Shown: positions 42,555-51,786, numbered from the stretch's first letter. The stretch is DNA of 64,000 nucleotides from Saccharopolyspora sp. NFXS83 (GCF_026241095.1 NZ_JAPFGB010000023.1:30445-94444), one strand, 5' to 3'. Numbers and translations are program-made. Notes: generated by a model from the sequence alone, not told the origin.

Positions 42555-43898
42555 ATGAGCACCACCGGCCCTGCCGGGGCGGCCGACGAGAGCCCCACCC
42601 GCACGCAGTGGAAGTGGACGGCGCTGGCTTCGATGGCCTCCTACATCGACGCGGGATCGATCGTCGCCGCGGCGGCGGGCCTGCCGCTGTGGGAGGCCTA
42701 TCTCGGGCTGAACTCGACGGCGGTGGGGCTGCTCACCGCGTTCAGCTCCAACGCGATCTCCGCCGCGATCGGCGCGCTGATCGGGGGCAGGCTCGGGGAC
42801 AGGTTCGGCCGCAAGCGCATCTACGCGTGGGATCTGCTGGTGTTCGCCTTCGGCATCTTGTGGATCGTGTTCGCGATGAACCTGCCGATGCTGTTCGTCG
42901 GTTATGTCATCGTCGGGCTCGCCGTCGGCGCCGACCTGCCGACCTCGCTGGCGCTGGTCGCCGAGTTCTCGCCGAGTCGCGCCCGGGGCAGGCTGATCGG
43001 TGTCACCCAGGTCGCCTGGAGCCTCGGGCCGATGGTGACTTTGCTGCTCGCGTTCGCGCTGGCGCCGATGGGGTTGCTGGGCGTCCGGATCGTGTTCGCG
43101 CACCTGTTCGTCGTCGCCGTGGTCACCTGGTACCTGCGGCGGGGCATGGTCGAATCCGTGCCGTGGCAGCAGGCCAGGCAGGCCGCGGTGGACAGCGGGA
43201 ACCCGCTCGACGCCGGGCGGCTGCGGGACGTGTTCACCGGGCGCAACCTGCGCGCGCTGGTGTTCACCGGCGGCCTCTACGCGCTGTGGAACACCGTGGC
43301 CGGGACCAACGGCGCGTTCTTGCCGTACATCTTGCAGCGCACCGGCGACGTCGATCAGGCGACGAGCGTCGGCATCCAGGCGTTCAACTACCTGCTCACG
43401 ATGCTGGCGGTCGCGTTGGTGTTCATGCCGATGGCCGACGGCACCCGCCGCAAGCCGCTGTTCGCGTTCGGGGCGGCGATGCAGATCGCCGCGTTCGCCT
43501 GCTTCGCGTTCCTGCCGATCGGGGTCGGGGTGGCGATCGCCAACGTCGCGCTGTTCGGGATCGGTGCGGCGTTCGCGGGAGAATCGTTCTACAAGTTGTG
43601 GTCGCAGGAGATGTTCCCGACGATGCTGCGCGCGACCGCGCAGGGGATCACGTTCGCCTTCGCCCGCATCGTGCTGGGAATTTGGAGCTTCCTCGTCCCG
43701 CTCATGATCGTTTCCTCGTTCGGGTTGGCAGGAATGTCGATGATCATGATGGGGATGCTGGTGTTGTTCGCCGTCATTGGGTTGCTGGGCATGCCGGACT
43801 CCGCGGGCAGGTCACTGCACGTGCTGGATCAGGAACTGTTCACTTCGGGCACCGCCGAAAGGGTCGACCCGGGTCGTGAGATCAAGGGCGCTGAGTAG
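42555..43898 (+). CDS. MFS sugar transporter
   Basis: This 447-residue protein has about twelve membrane segments. The family loop GGRLGDRFGRKRIYAWD (motif A) follows the second, and VIVGLAVGADLPTS with EFSPSRARGRLIG follows the fourth, as in the sugar-porter/organic solute branch of MFS. It likely imports a sugar, polyol or sugar acid by proton symport. GGGAGCGCGCTTCG precedes the ATG. It is downstream of the LacI-type regulator. It is distinct from the inositol-locus porter at 47955 and shares little beyond fold. Confidence 0.87.
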   Translation: MSTTGPAGAADESPTRTQWKWTALASMASYIDAGSIVAAAAGLPLWEAYLGLNSTAVGLLTAFSSNAISAAIGALIGGRLGDRFGRKRIYAWDLLVFAFGILWIVFAMNLPMLFVGYVIVGLAVGADLPTSLALVAEFSPSRARGRLIGVTQVAWSLGPMVTLLLAFALAPMGLLGVRIVFAHLFVVAVVTWYLRRGMVESVPWQQARQAAVDSGNPLDAGRLRDVFTGRNLRALVFTGGLYALWNTVAGTNGAFLPYILQRTGDVDQATSVGIQAFNYLLTMLAVALVFMPMADGTRRKPLFAFGAAMQIAAFACFAFLPIGVGVAIANVALFGIGAAFAGESFYKLWSQEMFPTMLRATAQGITFAFARIVLGIWSFLVPLMIVSSFGLAGMSMIMMGMLVLFAVIGLLGMPDSAGRSLHVLDQELFTSGTAERVDPGREIKGAE

Positions 43899-44086
43899 TC
43901 GAATTCGAATTGAATCCACCTGATCGGGGAGTTTACTTCGGGCTTTTGGTTCCTTCCTGATTCATCGGTGAAAATAACGCGTGTCGGCAATTCGCCAACT
44001 CGGTGGATGTGGTCGATTGGGGACGTTCAATCGATCCGAGCCGGAACATCCGAGTTCTGGGGTCGGAGAGTTCGTTCGGAGGATCC

Positions 44087-44908
44087 ATGCGTCACATTCG
44101 GGGGGTCGCGCGCGCCGTCGCGGCGACCGTCGTCATCGGAACATCCATGATCGGAGCGCCGGCGTTCGCAGCGCAGGCCGACACGAACTACGTGGCGCTG
44201 GGCGACTCGTTCGCCTCGGGCACGGGAACCAGGGACTACTTCGAGGACAGCGGGGACTGCCTGCGCAGCCCCAAGGCTTATCCGCAGCTGTGGGCCGACG
44301 CCAACGGTGCCACCTCGTTCTCCTTCGACGCCTGCTCGGGCGCCACCACCGACGACCTCAACGCCGATCAGCTCGGGTCGCTGTCCGCGGACACCACGCT
44401 GGTCACCGTGCAGATCGGTGGCAACGACATCGGCTTCGCCAAGGTCATCCAGAACTGCCTGCTCGGCAACGACGAAGCCTGCGACGGCGCCGTCACCGAC
44501 GGCGAGGCGCAGACCCGCGACGAACTGCCCGCCAAGCTCGACGCCACCTACGCGGGCATCCGCTCCGCGGCGCCCAACGCGGAGATCGTCGTCGTCGGCT
44601 ACCCGCGGATCACCGAACTCGGGGACTGCGGCATCCCCGGCTTCACCGACGCCAAGCGGGAGCGGATCAACGCCGGCGCCGACGTGCTCGCCGAAGTCAT
44701 CTCCGAGCAGGCCCAAGCCGCCGGGTTCGCCTACGCCGACCCGCGCGACGCCTTCGACGGGCACGGCGTCTGCGGCGACCCGGAGTGGATCAACGGTCCG
44801 AGCACCCCGTTGCAGGAGTCCTTCCACCCCAACGTCTCCGGCCACGCCGACGGCTACCTCCCCACGGTTTCCTCCGCCGTCGGTCTCAGCGCGCAGGTGG
44901 TCGGGTAG
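44087..44908 (+). CDS. Secreted SGNH/GDSL-type lipase or esterase
   Basis: This 273-residue protein has a signal peptide (basic head, AVAATVVIGTSMIGAPAFA, cleavage near AFAAQA). It has the SGNH motifs: catalytic Ser in VALGDSFASGTG, the Gly of block II, Asn in VQIGGNDIGF, and Asp/His in QESFHPNVSGH. Cysteines occur in pairs, as in the disulfide-rich Streptomyces esterases of this type. The ATG at 44087 has GGAGGA at ideal spacing. It likely hydrolyses lipids or esters outside the cell. Repeat copy C begins at its stop codon. Confidence 0.9.
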   Translation: MRHIRGVARAVAATVVIGTSMIGAPAFAAQADTNYVALGDSFASGTGTRDYFEDSGDCLRSPKAYPQLWADANGATSFSFDACSGATTDDLNADQLGSLSADTTLVTVQIGGNDIGFAKVIQNCLLGNDEACDGAVTDGEAQTRDELPAKLDATYAGIRSAAPNAEIVVVGYPRITELGDCGIPGFTDAKRERINAGADVLAEVISEQAQAAGFAYADPRDAFDGHGVCGDPEWINGPSTPLQESFHPNVSGHADGYLPTVSSAVGLSAQVVG

Positions 44909-45060
44909 CGGAACCTCGGCGGCTTCCTCGCTGCGGGAGCATCTTCCTAGTGGCTCCGCCACCAGGAGAAATGCTGTCCTCGCGAGGAAGCCCGCTGAGA
45001 ACCTGCGGCGTCCCGGTTGCGTGCCGGGTCGCCGCTCAGCGGCTTCGCCGCTGACAAGGT
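44909..45060. repeat. REP-like modular intergenic repeat, copy C
   Basis: GCGGAACCTCGGC, TTCCTCGCTGCGGGAGC, GTGGCTCCGCCAC, GCTGTCCTCGCGAGGAAG and GCTGAGAACCTGCGGCG appear in the order of copy B read on the minus strand. The second half ends in GGCTTCGCCGCTGACAAG, the reverse complement of the opening of copy A. The element folds on itself and lies between convergent genes. Confidence 0.8.
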
Positions 45061-45091
45061 GGAGATCAAGAACCGAGCTCGAGGACTCTTC

Positions 45092-45111
45092 GGTCAGGTC
45101 AGGTCAGGTCA
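45092..45111. repeat. Four tandem GGTCA units over the phosphatase stop codon
   Basis: Four exact five-base units run across the C-terminal codons of the PhoD-like gene on the minus strand; the stop codon at 45104-45106 lies inside them. Change in unit number would alter only the last few residues and the stop. Confidence 0.6.
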
Positions 45112-46825
45112 GGGCGGAGCGGTGGATCGTGGTGAGGCCGCCGTCGTCGTCGGCTCGTTGCAGGGAGAGCAGGACGTGTTCGCCGTCCGCCTCCAGGACG
45201 CCGACCATGTTGCCGAAGTACGGGCCCGTCGACTTCGTCCAGCGCAGCGGGACCGGCGGGACCCCGGCTCGTCCGGCCAGCCGCCGGAACACGGCGGTGA
45301 GCAGCCGGGACCAGGCCATGCGCAGCGGCACGGTCAGGTGCGGGGGAGTGGCGTTGTGCAGCGGTGAGCACGTCACCTGCACCACGCGGGACCGCGTCGG
45401 CGGGGTGAACTCGGCCTCCGCCAGGTAGCTGTGGTGCACGTCCCCGGACAGCACGGACACCGAAGCCGTTCCCGGTCGGTCCGCCGCGGCGCGCAGCACC
45501 TCGGCGAGCCGATCGAAGGAAGCGCGGAACGCGGCCCAATGTTCCAGGTCGCCGGCTTGGCGGATCCGCTCGGCGAGCTTCGGCCACCGCCCGCGGTCGG
45601 AGCAGGCCGCCTCGTTCCACGACTGCAGGTGGTGCACGGCGTGCGGCAGCAGCCACGGCAGCGAGGACGCGACCACCACGTGCTCGTGCACGTCGCCTCG
45701 AACGACGGGTGTCGCGTCCCCGGACACGTCCGCCGCTGGCGGTTCCCGCCCGTCCGCGTCCACCCGCAGTTGATCGCGCAGCCAGGCGAAGTCGACCTCG
45801 GAGAGCATCGCGCGTTCGCCGCCCTCCAAGATCCGGCCGGCGCGAGTGTCCAGCACGACCAACCGCAGCGATCCCAGGTCGCGACGGTAGCTCCAGCGCA
45901 CGTTCTTGTACCGGCCGTGCGTGCCGCCGGACCCGTGACCCGGCGCGGCCTCCGGCGCGCGGAGTTCGGTGTCGGCGCGCGCCGCGAACTCGCGCAGCAC
46001 CGGCAGCGCGTCACCGGCCCGGCCCGCCGCCAGCACCGCCAGGTAGGTCGGGTCCTCGTCCAGGTCGTCCGGCCCGAGGTTGCCGATGTGCTGGTACACC
46101 CAGTAGGAGATGAGCCCGCCGAGCAGGCGTTCCCGCCACCACGGCTCGGCGGCCATCGCGGTGCGCCACTCCAGCGACGTGTTCCAGTCGTCCCGGACGT
46201 CGTGGTCGTCGAAGATCATCATGCTGGGCACGGTGGACAGCAGCCACCGCACCAGCGGATCGCCCCAGCCGTTGCGGTAGAGCGCGGTGTACTCCTCGAA
46301 GTCCGCGATTTCCTCGCCCGGCGGTTCGGACAGGTCGCGTCGCTGCGCGAGCTCCCGGCGCACCTGCGGTGCCGTCTGGTCGGCGTAGACCTGGTCACCG
46401 AGGAACAGCATCGCGTCCGGCCAGTGCCGCTCCGGCGCGTCCATCAGACGTCGCGCGCAGGACTCCAACGCGTCCGGCCCGAGCGCACGGCGCCGTGAAG
46501 CGTCTTCGGTCGGCCCGAACCGGCACGACCCGAACAGCAGCCGCGCCTTCGACCCGCGCGGCACCGTGCGGATCCGGCTCGGCGGGTGCGTATCACCGGG
46601 TTCCGGCCACGCCAGTGCGCCGTCCACCCGCACGTCGTACGGCGTCGACGTGCCCGGGAGCAGGCCCCGGATCGGGACGAGCGCGTAGTGGTGCCCGCCG
46701 ATCCGGAACGTGTCGACGGCATTGCCGAGCACTTCGACCGTGCAGGCCTCATCCAGCTCCAGCCACACCGTCGCCGACGTGTCGTCGGTGTAGCGGAGGA
46801 TCGGCCCCAGCACCACATTCGTCAC
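45104..46825 (-). CDS. PhoD-like metallophosphatase/phosphodiesterase
   Basis: This 573-residue protein has an N-terminal fibronectin-like beta domain (VTNVVLGPILRYTDDTSATV). The PhoD metallophosphatase core follows, with metal-ligand segments LFLGDQVYADQT, MIFDDHDVRDDWN and SVLSGDVHHSYL. No signal peptide is visible with the GTG at 46825, unlike the Tat-exported PhoD of Bacillus, so it may be cytoplasmic. It probably hydrolyses phosphate mono- or diesters. It is downstream of, and codirectional with, iolG by 86 bases, but a functional link is not evident. The tail contains a GGTCA repeat. Confidence 0.87.
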   Translation of the reverse strand: MTNVVLGPILRYTDDTSATVWLELDEACTVEVLGNAVDTFRIGGHHYALVPIRGLLPGTSTPYDVRVDGALAWPEPGDTHPPSRIRTVPRGSKARLLFGSCRFGPTEDASRRRALGPDALESCARRLMDAPERHWPDAMLFLGDQVYADQTAPQVRRELAQRRDLSEPPGEEIADFEEYTALYRNGWGDPLVRWLLSTVPSMMIFDDHDVRDDWNTSLEWRTAMAAEPWWRERLLGGLISYWVYQHIGNLGPDDLDEDPTYLAVLAAGRAGDALPVLREFAARADTELRAPEAAPGHGSGGTHGRYKNVRWSYRRDLGSLRLVVLDTRAGRILEGGERAMLSEVDFAWLRDQLRVDADGREPPAADVSGDATPVVRGDVHEHVVVASSLPWLLPHAVHHLQSWNEAACSDRGRWPKLAERIRQAGDLEHWAAFRASFDRLAEVLRAAADRPGTASVSVLSGDVHHSYLAEAEFTPPTRSRVVQVTCSPLHNATPPHLTVPLRMAWSRLLTAVFRRLAGRAGVPPVPLRWTKSTGPYFGNMVGVLEADGEHVLLSLQRADDDGGLTTIHRSALT

Positions 46826-46911
46826 GCGCCTTGCATACCGCACCGGAGGGCGTGGTGAAAGCGCTCGTGCGCCGGGAGCCCGGCGCCGATCGTCCGGCGA
46901 CCGGTACGTGC

Positions 46912-47928
46912 TCAGGCGCGCACTTCCTCGATGGTCACCGGCCGTCCCGTCCGGCGGGACAGGTCGCAGGCCTCGGCCACGTACAGCGCCTCCAACGCTT
47001 CGGCCGCGGTGCACGGATTCGGGCTGCGACCCGCGGCGACCTCGACGAACTCGGTGAGCTCCGCTACGTAGGCGCTGCGGAACCGCTCCAGGAACGTGCG
47101 GTACGGCTCGGCCGACGGCCACGTCACGCCTTCCTCGGCCGACGGCAGCGGTGCGCGGTCGTCGTTGCCGACGAACATCGCGTCCTGCGAGCCGCAGACC
47201 TCCAGCCGCACGTCGTGCCCCGCGCCGTTGTAGCGGGTGGCGGTGACCGTGGCCAGCAACCCGTCGTCGAACTCCAGCAAGGCCGCGCCGGTGTCGACGT
47301 CATCGCCTTCGGCGAAGAAGGCGGCGCCCCGGTTGGCGCCCCTCGCGCACACCGAGACGACCTCGCGCCCGGTGATCCAACGCAGCACGTCGAAGTCGTG
47401 GATGCTGCAATCCCGGAACAGCCCGCCGGACGTGGCGATGTACTCCGCGGGCGGCGGGCCCTGATCCCCGGTGACCGCGCGGAGCGTGTGCAGCCAGCCG
47501 AGCCGTCCACTGCGGATCGCGTCCCGCGCCGCGCGGTACCCGGCGTCGTAGCGGCGCTGGAAGCCGATTTGCAGCGGGGTGCGCACCGCCTCGTCGTGCT
47601 CGACGACTCCGCGGGTGCCGGGCACGTCCAGCGCGACCGGCTTCTCGCAGAACACCGGCACCTCGCGGTCCAGCGCTCCGTGGATCAGCGCCGCGTGCGC
47701 GTGGGTGGCCGCGGTGATCACCACGGCGTCCACTCCACCGGAGTAGAGGTCGTCCTCGGTGTCGGCGGCGTCGGCGGCCCAGCCCTCGGCTCGGAGGTCC
47801 TCGGCGAGCCGGCTCGCGCGCTCGGGCAGGGCGTCGGTGATCCGGAGTTCGGTCACGCCGTCCACGTTCAGCAGGGTGCGGGCGTGCATGGTGCCGATCC
47901 GGCCGGTGCCGATCAGTCCTAACCGCAT
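46912..47928 (-). CDS. iolG: Inositol 2-dehydrogenase-like Gfo/Idh/MocA oxidoreductase
   Basis: This 338-residue protein has the nucleotide motif GLIGTGRIGTMHARTL at the N-terminus, the conserved EKPVALDV containing the catalytic Lys, and RDCSIHDFDVLRWITG with the Asp and His of the active site. This is the pattern of myo-inositol dehydrogenases. It oxidises myo-inositol to scyllo-inosose with NAD, the first catabolic step. The ATG at 47928 has GAAGGG six bases upstream; an ATG six bases earlier is too near it. The 26-base gap to the porter gene means joint transcription. Confidence 0.85.
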   Translation of the reverse strand: MRLGLIGTGRIGTMHARTLLNVDGVTELRITDALPERASRLAEDLRAEGWAADAADTEDDLYSGGVDAVVITAATHAHAALIHGALDREVPVFCEKPVALDVPGTRGVVEHDEAVRTPLQIGFQRRYDAGYRAARDAIRSGRLGWLHTLRAVTGDQGPPPAEYIATSGGLFRDCSIHDFDVLRWITGREVVSVCARGANRGAAFFAEGDDVDTGAALLEFDDGLLATVTATRYNGAGHDVRLEVCGSQDAMFVGNDDRAPLPSAEEGVTWPSAEPYRTFLERFRSAYVAELTEFVEVAAGRSPNPCTAAEALEALYVAEACDLSRRTGRPVTIEEVRA

Positions 47929-47954
47929 CGTCATCCCTTCGTCCGGTTCGCGAG

Positions 47955-49358
47955 CTACGCGTAGCGCAGTCGCATGTCCGCTTCCAATTCCTCCAGGCTG
48001 CGGCCCTTCGTCTCGGGCACGAGCCGCACGCTGAACACCAGCGACCCGACGCCCAGCGCCGCGAACACCCAGAAGGTCGCGCTGCCGCCGAGCGACGCCA
48101 CCATCGGCGGGAACACCAGCGCCACCACGAAGTTCGTCAACCACAGCACCAGCACCGCGATGCCCATGGCGAACCCGCGGATCTTCAACGGGAACAGCTC
48201 GGTGATCATCAGCCAGGTCACGGTGCTGACGCTGCTCTGCTGGAACGCCATGTAGACGACCATCAGGCCGAGGGTCAGGTAGCTGACCCAGGCCGCCCCG
48301 GCGGGCAGCAGGAACGCGAGGCCCAGCAGAACCAGGCACCCGGTCACGCCGACCTGCCCGGTGATCAGCAGCGGTCGCCTGCCCACGCGGTCCATCAGCA
48401 GCAGGCCGACGAGCGCGGCCAGCACCGAGATGACGCCGATCGAGATGGTCGCCACGATGGAGGCGACCTCGCCCAGGCCGGTCTGCGTCAGCAGCATCGG
48501 CGCGAAGTAGATGATCGTGTTCACGCCGGTGATCTGCTGCACCACCGCCAGCCCGATGCCGATGAAGAACAGCCTGCGCAACCACCGCGACCGCAGTTCC
48601 CGCCAGCCGCGGGCCGCGGACTCCTGCTCGTTGGCGGTGGTGATCTGCGCGAGTTCCCGTTCGGCCTCGTCGTGCGAGCGGCCCCGGTGCAGCACGCCGC
48701 GGGCTTCGTCGAACCGGTCCTTGCTCGCGTACCAGCGCGGGCTGTCCGGCAGGAACACCATGCCCACGCCCAGCAGCACCGCCGGGATGGTCGCGAGGCC
48801 GAGCATCCAGCGCCACGCGCCCGCCTCCGCGAGCAGCGCGTTCACGATGTAGGCCGCCAGCTGCCCGGTGACGATCATCAGCCCGTTGAACGTGACGAGG
48901 CTGCCGCGCACGTGCGCGGGCGCCATCTCCGAGATGTACAGCGGCACCACCACCGACGCGGCGCCCACCGCGACACCCAGCACCACGCGGGAGAGCACGA
49001 GGATCGGGACGTCCGGGGTCAGCGCCGAGCCGAGCGTGCCCACCACGAACACCACCGCGGTGCCGATCAGCAGCGGCCGTCGCCCGGCGCGGTCCGCGAT
49101 CCGGCCGCCGAACAGCGCACCCGCGGCGGCGCCGATCAGCAGCGCGCTCGTGACCAGGCCTTCCAAGAACGGAGTGAGTCCGAACTGCGGTGTCATGAAC
49201 AGCAGCGCGCCGGAGATCACGCCGGTGTCGTAGCCGAACAGCGCGCCACCCAGCGCGGAGATCACCGCGACCAGCAGGATGAAGCGCTTGGCCTTGCGCA
49301 CCGCGGCGGCATCGGTCGGCCCGCCGGGCCCGTCGTTCGAGAGCGTTTTCGCCACCAT
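47955..49358 (-). CDS. MFS sugar porter, probable myo-inositol transporter
   Basis: This 467-residue sugar porter has every classical signature: GALFGYDTGVISGALLFM, ADRAGRRPLLIG, PDSPRWY, VQQITGVNTIIYFAP and PETKGRSLEELE. Twelve membrane segments are expected. With iolG and iolE on the same strand it is best read as a proton-coupled inositol importer of the IolT type. The ATG at 49358 has AGAGG three bases upstream; a GTG three bases later is an alternative. A 272-base gap with a small palindrome separates it from iolE. Confidence 0.9.
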   Translation of the reverse strand: MVAKTLSNDGPGGPTDAAAVRKAKRFILLVAVISALGGALFGYDTGVISGALLFMTPQFGLTPFLEGLVTSALLIGAAAGALFGGRIADRAGRRPLLIGTAVVFVVGTLGSALTPDVPILVLSRVVLGVAVGAASVVVPLYISEMAPAHVRGSLVTFNGLMIVTGQLAAYIVNALLAEAGAWRWMLGLATIPAVLLGVGMVFLPDSPRWYASKDRFDEARGVLHRGRSHDEAERELAQITTANEQESAARGWRELRSRWLRRLFFIGIGLAVVQQITGVNTIIYFAPMLLTQTGLGEVASIVATISIGVISVLAALVGLLLMDRVGRRPLLITGQVGVTGCLVLLGLAFLLPAGAAWVSYLTLGLMVVYMAFQQSSVSTVTWLMITELFPLKIRGFAMGIAVLVLWLTNFVVALVFPPMVASLGGSATFWVFAALGVGSLVFSVRLVPETKGRSLEELEADMRLRYA

Positions 49359-49540
49359 CGGCCTCTCAGTTCTCACCGCGCGGCCGGGGTTCGTCGGCCG
49401 TCTTCCTTGTAGCCGAACTCGGCCAGGGGTTTCCGTAGTGCCGTTGACGGGGCGAGTCTCCGTCGCGCGGCACGCTGCCATCCTGCTCCACGGAGGTCGG
49501 CGATCGCGTCGGGTGGTCCGGGTGCGGGGCGGATCGCCAC

Positions 49541-49559
49541 TTCGTCCACATAGGACGAA
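49541..49559. promoter_or_regulatory. Palindrome between iolE and the porter gene
   Basis: TTCGTCC (49541-49547) and GGACGAA (49553-49559) are exact reverse complements with five bases between. It lies 72 bases past the iolE stop and 183 before the porter start on the minus strand. It may be a short hairpin attenuating readthrough or an operator. It does not resemble the two operators near iolR. Confidence 0.4.
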
Positions 49560-49630
49560 CCGGTAGTCGTCGGCAGTGCAGTCTCGGATCTCCAGCCACG
49601 GCAACCGTTTGCGGCCCCGGCGGGAAGGCC

Positions 49631-50548
49631 TCAGCCCGTGCCCGCTCCGCATTGGGTCAGGAAGTCGCGAGTGCGCCGCGCGATGGGCAGCGGTACCTCC
49701 GGTCCGCACGGGTAGAGGTCCTGCTCGACGATGGCGAACAGGTCGGCGTCGAGATCTCCGGTGGCCTGGATGATCGGTTCGAGCTCCGGAACCCCGTTCG
49801 GCGGCTCGCACATCACGCCGCGCCGCACCGCCGGGCCGAACGGCAGGTCCTCGTCGCGCACCCCGGCCAGCACTCGCGGGTCCACCTGCTTGAGGTGCAG
49901 GTAGCCGATGCGGCTCGGGTACTTCTCGATCAGCTCCAGGTTGTTCCCGCCGCAGTAGGAGATGTGCCCGGTGTCCAGGCACAGCTTCACCAGGTCGGGA
50001 TCGGTCATCTCCAGGAACCGCTCCACGTTCGGCTGGGTGTCGACGTGGCTGTCGGCGTGCGGGTGGAACCGCAGTCCCAGCCCGAATTCCTCGTGCACCG
50101 CCTTGGCGAGCCGGTCGATGCCGGCGCCCAGGGAGCGCCACGAGTCATCGTCGAGCACGCGGTCCTCCAGCTGTTCGCCGCTGGCCTGGTCGCGCCACAT
50201 CTCGGGGATGACCACGAGGTGTCCGGCTCCGAGCGCCGCGGTCAACCCGGCGACTTCGCGGACGTGCGCCCACATCTCGTCCCAGACGTCACCGCGGTGG
50301 AACGCGGTGAAGCAAGTGCCCGCCGACAGGGTCAGCTCCCGTCGGGCGAGTTCGTCCCGCAGCCGCTGCGGATCAGTGGGCAGGTAGCCGTACGGGCCGA
50401 GTTCGACCCACCGGTACCCGGCGTCGGCCACTTCGTCCAAGAAGCGCTGCCACGGAGGCTGCCGCTCGTCCTGGGGGAACCAGACGCCCCAGGAGTCCGG
50501 CGCCGAACCGACCCGCAGCCGGCCCTCGGCCGCATTGCCGTTGCTCAT
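49631..50548 (-). CDS. iolE: Inosose dehydratase-like sugar isomerase/epimerase
   Basis: This 305-residue TIM-barrel protein of the xylose isomerase-like superfamily has GSAPDSWGVWFPQD at the N-terminus and VELGPYGYLPTD, both highly typical of IolE and related inosose enzymes. Metal ligands appear as Glu in VVIPEMWRDQ, Asp/His in LCLDTGHISYCGG and His in YLHLKQVDP. It dehydrates scyllo-inosose to the diketone that IolD opens. AAGGAGAT is well placed before the ATG at 50548. Its promoter carries one copy of the operator-promoter module described at 50765. Confidence 0.88.
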   Translation of the reverse strand: MSNGNAAEGRLRVGSAPDSWGVWFPQDERQPPWQRFLDEVADAGYRWVELGPYGYLPTDPQRLRDELARRELTLSAGTCFTAFHRGDVWDEMWAHVREVAGLTAALGAGHLVVIPEMWRDQASGEQLEDRVLDDDSWRSLGAGIDRLAKAVHEEFGLGLRFHPHADSHVDTQPNVERFLEMTDPDLVKLCLDTGHISYCGGNNLELIEKYPSRIGYLHLKQVDPRVLAGVRDEDLPFGPAVRRGVMCEPPNGVPELEPIIQATGDLDADLFAIVEQDLYPCGPEVPLPIARRTRDFLTQCGAGTG

Positions 50549-50724
50549 CGAAATCTCCTTGTGCTGCCGCGTCGCGGCGGAAGTCCGAATCTGCGGCACC
50601 GGAGGAGCCGGTGCGGATGTCCGTTCGTGGCCCGGAGAATCGCGCGGGCGGGGAGTCGCGGAGCGAAGGGGTGCCGGTCGGGGTGCGCGTGAGCGCCGAC
50701 TGTGACGCCGATCTCCGGGTCCGT

Positions 50725-50753
50725 AGTTTTCACCGGCGGTCCGGCGCTGTCAA
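50725..50753 (-). promoter_or_regulatory. Promoter for the iolE arm
   Basis: Read on the minus strand, TTGACA (50748-50753) is followed after 17 bases by AAAACT (50725-50730). The -35 is a perfect match and the -10 is weak. It is eleven bases from the operator at 50765, the same spacing as on the iolC side. Confidence 0.6.
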
Positions 50754-50764
50754 GACTTGGTCCT

Positions 50765-50778
50765 GACATACTTACGTA
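50765..50778. promoter_or_regulatory. Operator copy 1, probable IolR (GntR) site
   Basis: GACATACTTACGTA. Its reverse complement TACGTAAGTATGTC matches the second copy upstream of iolC at 13 of 14 positions. It is set eleven bases in front of the TTGACA of the iolE promoter. Nothing else in the window matches by eye. Confidence 0.65.
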
Positions 50779-50961
50779 CGGATGATTCGGCGTCCTCGCC
50801 CGGAGGGCGTCGTGACGGTGAATCCGCGCAGGTCCGGTGATGCGGAGTCCGCGCGCGGAGGTGAGCTCGTGTCACCCGGCCGGGGGTGGCGAGGAAGCCG
50901 CCCGGTCAGGCGGCGTGGGTGATCGGCCGTGGCGCGAGCGCGGCGTGGATGCGGCGCGCGG

Positions 50962-51744
50962 TCAGATGTCGCCGCGGAGCGAGAGGTCGAAGGAGTAGCG
51001 GGAGGCGCGGTACACGTGCGAGCCGTACTCGACGATCCGCCCGGACTGGTCGTAGGTGGTGCGTTCCATCGTCAGCAGCGCCGCGCCCTCGGGTTCGTCG
51101 AGCAGTTCGGCGTCCTGCTTCGTCGCGGTGCGGGCGCCGATCGTCTGGCGGGCGGCGTGCAGCGGCACGCCGGCGTTGCGCAGCAGCTGGTAGAGCCCGC
51201 GCTCGATCAGCGAGTCCGTCGAGGGGTGGATCAGTTCCGCGGGCAGGAAGTTGTTCATCCGCGCGATCGGCTCCCCGGCGGCGTAGCGGACCCGTTCCAG
51301 GTGCAGCACGCTGTCGGTCCGGGTGAGGCCGAGCGTGCCGGTGAGCACGTCCGGCACCAGCTCGACCTCGTTGACCAGCACATAAGTGCTGGGCTTCCGG
51401 TCGATCTCGGTGAGGTCGTCGAACAGGCTGCTCAGCTCGACGGAGCGCTTCACCTTGTTGAACACGACCTGGGTGCCCGCGCCGCGCTTGCGCACGACGA
51501 GGCCCTTGTCGACCAGTGAGCCGATGGCCTGGCGGACCGTCGGCCGGGAGAGCCCGAGGTGGCCCGCCAGTTCGATCTCGTTGTCCAGCCGGGTGCCGAC
51601 CGGGAGGTCGCCGGACTCGATCGCGGCCTCGATCTGGCTGGCCACCTGGTGGTACAGCGGGACGGGGCTGGCGTGGTCCACGGTGACCCGGCTCGCCGGG
51701 TCCCAGGTGGACTTCCCGGCCTCGCGTCGGGATCGCTGCTGCAT
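50962..51744 (-). CDS. iolR: GntR-family regulator of the inositol locus
   Basis: This 260-residue HutC-type GntR protein has an N-terminal winged helix (VPLYHQVASQIEAAIESGDL, then LSRPTVRQAIGSLVDKGLV) and a chorismate-lyase-like effector domain with ERVRYAAGEPIARMNNFLP. Its position between the two arms of the inositol genes makes it their likely repressor, with an inositol breakdown product as the probable inducer. The ATG at 51744 is chosen; a GTG at 51753 is nearer AAGGA and cannot be ruled out. Its own promoter shares the region with iolC and operator copy 2. Confidence 0.85.
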   Translation of the reverse strand: MQQRSRREAGKSTWDPASRVTVDHASPVPLYHQVASQIEAAIESGDLPVGTRLDNEIELAGHLGLSRPTVRQAIGSLVDKGLVVRKRGAGTQVVFNKVKRSVELSSLFDDLTEIDRKPSTYVLVNEVELVPDVLTGTLGLTRTDSVLHLERVRYAAGEPIARMNNFLPAELIHPSTDSLIERGLYQLLRNAGVPLHAARQTIGARTATKQDAELLDEPEGAALLTMERTTYDQSGRIVEYGSHVYRASRYSFDLSLRGDI

Positions 51745-51786
51745 GGAGGTCACGTTCCTTACGGTAGCAAGGTCGGGTGTCACCCA

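Larger units (their letters stand above)
50549..50961. other. Intergenic region between iolE and iolR (413 bases)
   Basis: No gene is seen. The iolE-side half holds the operator-promoter module for the minus-strand arm (50725-50778). The stretch beyond, toward the end of iolR, is plain GC-rich DNA without a clear hairpin. iolR points toward iolE on the same strand, so the minus-strand promoter lies downstream of iolR. Confidence 0.55.
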
